From an uncultured Clostridia bacterium (GTDB taxonomy: Bacteria > Bacillota > Clostridia > Christensenellales > Aristaeellaceae): a DNA stretch of 20,598 bases. This document shows positions 19,054-20,598 of the stretch, in pieces. The notes under the pieces were generated by a model. It worked only from the letters and a program-made list of their open reading frames with translations, was not told the origin of the DNA and ran no database searches. Numbering within the stretch: position 1 is the first letter of the stretch; each line of letters begins with the position of its first letter. A program made the position numbers and the translations under genes. The stretch spans positions 1 through 20,598 of the forward strand of contig CAKTTM010000003.1 in the NCBI GenBank assembly GCA_934615145.1, in the 5' to 3' direction.

Positions 19054-20598
19054 TTACTTGGCGTCGATGAGGTTGGTGAACAGGCGGATGCCGCCGGGCA
19101 CCAGGTTGGGCACCTGGCGGAAGAAGACGATGGCGGCGTAGGTGTAGCGGCCCTCACCATAGGGCATGGTCAGTATCTGGCCGTCGTACTCGGCGCCCTC
19201 CTGCTCCACCGTGCCCGAGCGGATGGGGGCCTCATAGGCCTCATCCCATTCCATGGGGATGTAGAGCGAGCGCTCCTGCACCCAGCCGTCAAAGTCAGCC
19301 AGTGTGATCTTATTGGGCTCATTGAGGAAGGGATGATTGGGCAGCAGGATGGTCACCGGCGAGTCCTCATAGGTGACGCGCCAGGCCAGGGAGGGGCTGC
19401 CCACCGTCAGCGGCAGGGGCGCCATCTCGGGCGTGTAGCCCTCGCTGGGGGTGTGGTACTGTATGATCAGGTGGCCGCCGGCCTTGGTAAAGTCCAGCAG
19501 GCGCCCATTGACCGTGCGCAGGATGGGACGGCGCCCGTAGGCGCGGATGCCGGTGATGATGGTGTCGTACTGGTTGAGGTCGCCATAGAGCAGGTCGTCG
19601 TCGCTGAGCAGGCTGACATCCATGCCCAGTATCTTCAGCGTGGCCGCGATCTCGTCGGAGCCGGAATCCACATAGCCTATCTTGGTATCACCAAAGGCCA
19701 GCGGGAAGGCCTCCAGCGTCGCCACGGCGTCGTAGAGGAAGTAGGTCAGGTTGATGTGCTGATAGTCGATGGTCTGCACCGTGCGGGTGCTGGTGGCCTT
19801 GTCGGTCTTGGCGCTGGCCTGCAGCAGGTACTGGCCCTGGGCCAGGCCCTCCGGCGCAGTTACCATAAAGCTGGCCTCCGCTGAGGCGCCGGGCTTGAGC
19901 TCCATGGTCTGGCTCATGGGCTCCATGGTCCAGCCCTCCGGCAGCGCCAGGCTGACCTCGGGCTTGCTGTCTTCGGCCGACAGGTTGGTCACTGTCACCT
20001 TCAGCTCGCTGGGCGCGGCATCCTTCAGCAGGTTGATCGCGGCCTTCTCGGGGCTGAGTTTCAAGGACAGCTCGGGCAGGTAGGCGAAGTTGCCCTGCGT
20101 GCGGGCGGTCATGGCAAAGTCGATGGGGCCGCTGAGCGCCAGATCGGCGGTCAGGGCGTCGGCGCGGAAGGCGTTGAAGTAGTCCTCGGTGCTGGGCGCG
20201 GTCAGCTCAAAGCGCCGGATCAGCGCCTGGCCCAGGCCCAGCTCGCCCTCGCCCTCAATCTCCTTGATCGTCCACTGCTCCTGATGGGGCAGGTTCAGGC
20301 TGACATCACCCAGCTGGTACTCGCCCGCCAGGCCCTGGAAGAGGCGGACATCGACGGTGATGACCTGTCCCGGGGTGACGCTCATGTCAGAGGGGATGAC
20401 CTGGGCCTGCAGGCCGGCAGCCTGCGCCAGGCCCTTGTCCACCTGGCTGTTTTTCAGCGCCAGCTGGACATTCAGGTCGTCAGTGATGGCCTGCTCCAGG
20501 CCGGCGTCCGCTACCAGCGGCGCAGCCTCGGCCAGCGCCTGCTTGTAGCTGACCAGCACGGGCAGCATCTTGTCAGTGTGCGGGAAGGCGGCCAGCAG
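19054..20598 (-). CDS. PIG-L deacetylase-family protein, C-terminal part (5' end outside window)
   Basis: The frame is open to the window edge, giving the last 514 residues of a larger protein. From my memory of the family, the C-terminal region matches large PIG-L (LmbE-like) deacetylases: IDYQHINLTYFLYDAVATLE, then KIGYVDSGSDEIAATLKILG, then DTIITGIRAYGRRP, then DFDGWVQERSLYIPMEWD, then YTYAAIVFFRQVPNLVPGG. An Ig-like NEW3 type domain lies before it (KAAINLLKDAAPSELKVTVT onward, ending near a proline-rich LALPEGWTMEP). The zinc-binding deacetylase domain and signal peptide would lie beyond 20598, so enzymatic identity is inferred. Such proteins are usually exported and act on N-acetylated sugars. 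The methionine at 20568 is internal, not the start. Confidence 0.75.
   Translation of the reverse strand: MLAAFPHTDKMLPVLVSYKQALAEAAPLVADAGLEQAITDDLNVQLALKNSQVDKGLAQAAGLQAQVIPSDMSVTPGQVITVDVRLFQGLAGEYQLGDVSLNLPHQEQWTIKEIEGEGELGLGQALIRRFELTAPSTEDYFNAFRADALTADLALSGPIDFAMTARTQGNFAYLPELSLKLSPEKAAINLLKDAAPSELKVTVTNLSAEDSKPEVSLALPEGWTMEPMSQTMELKPGASAEASFMVTAPEGLAQGQYLLQASAKTDKATSTRTVQTIDYQHINLTYFLYDAVATLEAFPLAFGDTKIGYVDSGSDEIAATLKILGMDVSLLSDDDLLYGDLNQYDTIITGIRAYGRRPILRTVNGRLLDFTKAGGHLIIQYHTPSEGYTPEMAPLPLTVGSPSLAWRVTYEDSPVTILLPNHPFLNEPNKITLADFDGWVQERSLYIPMEWDEAYEAPIRSGTVEQEGAEYDGQILTMPYGEGRYTYAAIVFFRQVPNLVPGGIRLFTNLIDAK

Overview
The window is about 20.6 kb of GC-rich bacterial chromosome, densely coded with short gaps, strong AGGAGG-type ribosome binding sites and many overlapping start/stop codons. 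The gene content (DUF1934, DUF3842 beside an ECF S component, YibE/F, a DUF6320-type zinc-ribbon membrane protein, secreted SH3/PepSY proteins, a CitC-like ligase) points to an uncultured anaerobic Bacillota, probably a high-GC Clostridia lineage. This placement is inference from gene families only. There are no rRNA or tRNA genes, phage genes, insertion sequences or CRISPR arrays; it looks like ordinary chromosome with some lineage-specific accessory genes.

Layout. (1) 1-3090, minus strand: an iron(III)-type ABC importer operon (binding protein, ATPase, permease cut by the window edge), with its own promoter and an intercistronic terminator after the binding protein. (2) 3294-5948, plus strand: DUF1934 protein, unknown 155-aa protein, metallo-beta-lactamase-fold hydrolase and an orphan CitC-like ligase, mostly joined by 4-bp overlaps and closed by a hairpin shared with the converging genes. 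(3) 6014-8908, minus strand: alpha/beta hydrolase, HxxxD acyltransferase and a zinc-ribbon membrane protein, in overlapping frames behind a near-consensus promoter. (4) 8988-12425, minus strand: three consecutive secreted SH3/PepSY-type proteins. The promoter-proximal one is broken at three places, and all three end in Gly-Asn-Gly. (5) 12495-16135, minus strand: YibE/F membrane protein, secreted alkaline phosphatase and a ZIP metal transporter. The phosphatase promoter carries four 11-bp-spaced repeats resembling a Gram-positive Pho box. (6) 16239-17881: an AlaX-type Ala-tRNA editing protein, tail-to-tail with a VOC/glyoxalase-fold protein. (7) 17897-18985, plus strand: an ECF transporter S component and a DUF3842 protein, behind a strong promoter and a leader with attenuator-like alternative hairpins and a small ORF that ends on the start codon of the S component. 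(8) 19054-20598, minus strand: the C-terminal 514 residues of a large PIG-L-type deacetylase-family protein.

The best candidates for undescribed biology are the ECF leader attenuator, the hydrolase/acyltransferase/zinc-ribbon cassette, the secreted SH3/PepSY cluster with its decayed member, and the Pho-box-like promoter. The genes are otherwise housekeeping or transport functions: metal and vitamin uptake, phosphate scavenging and tRNA quality control.
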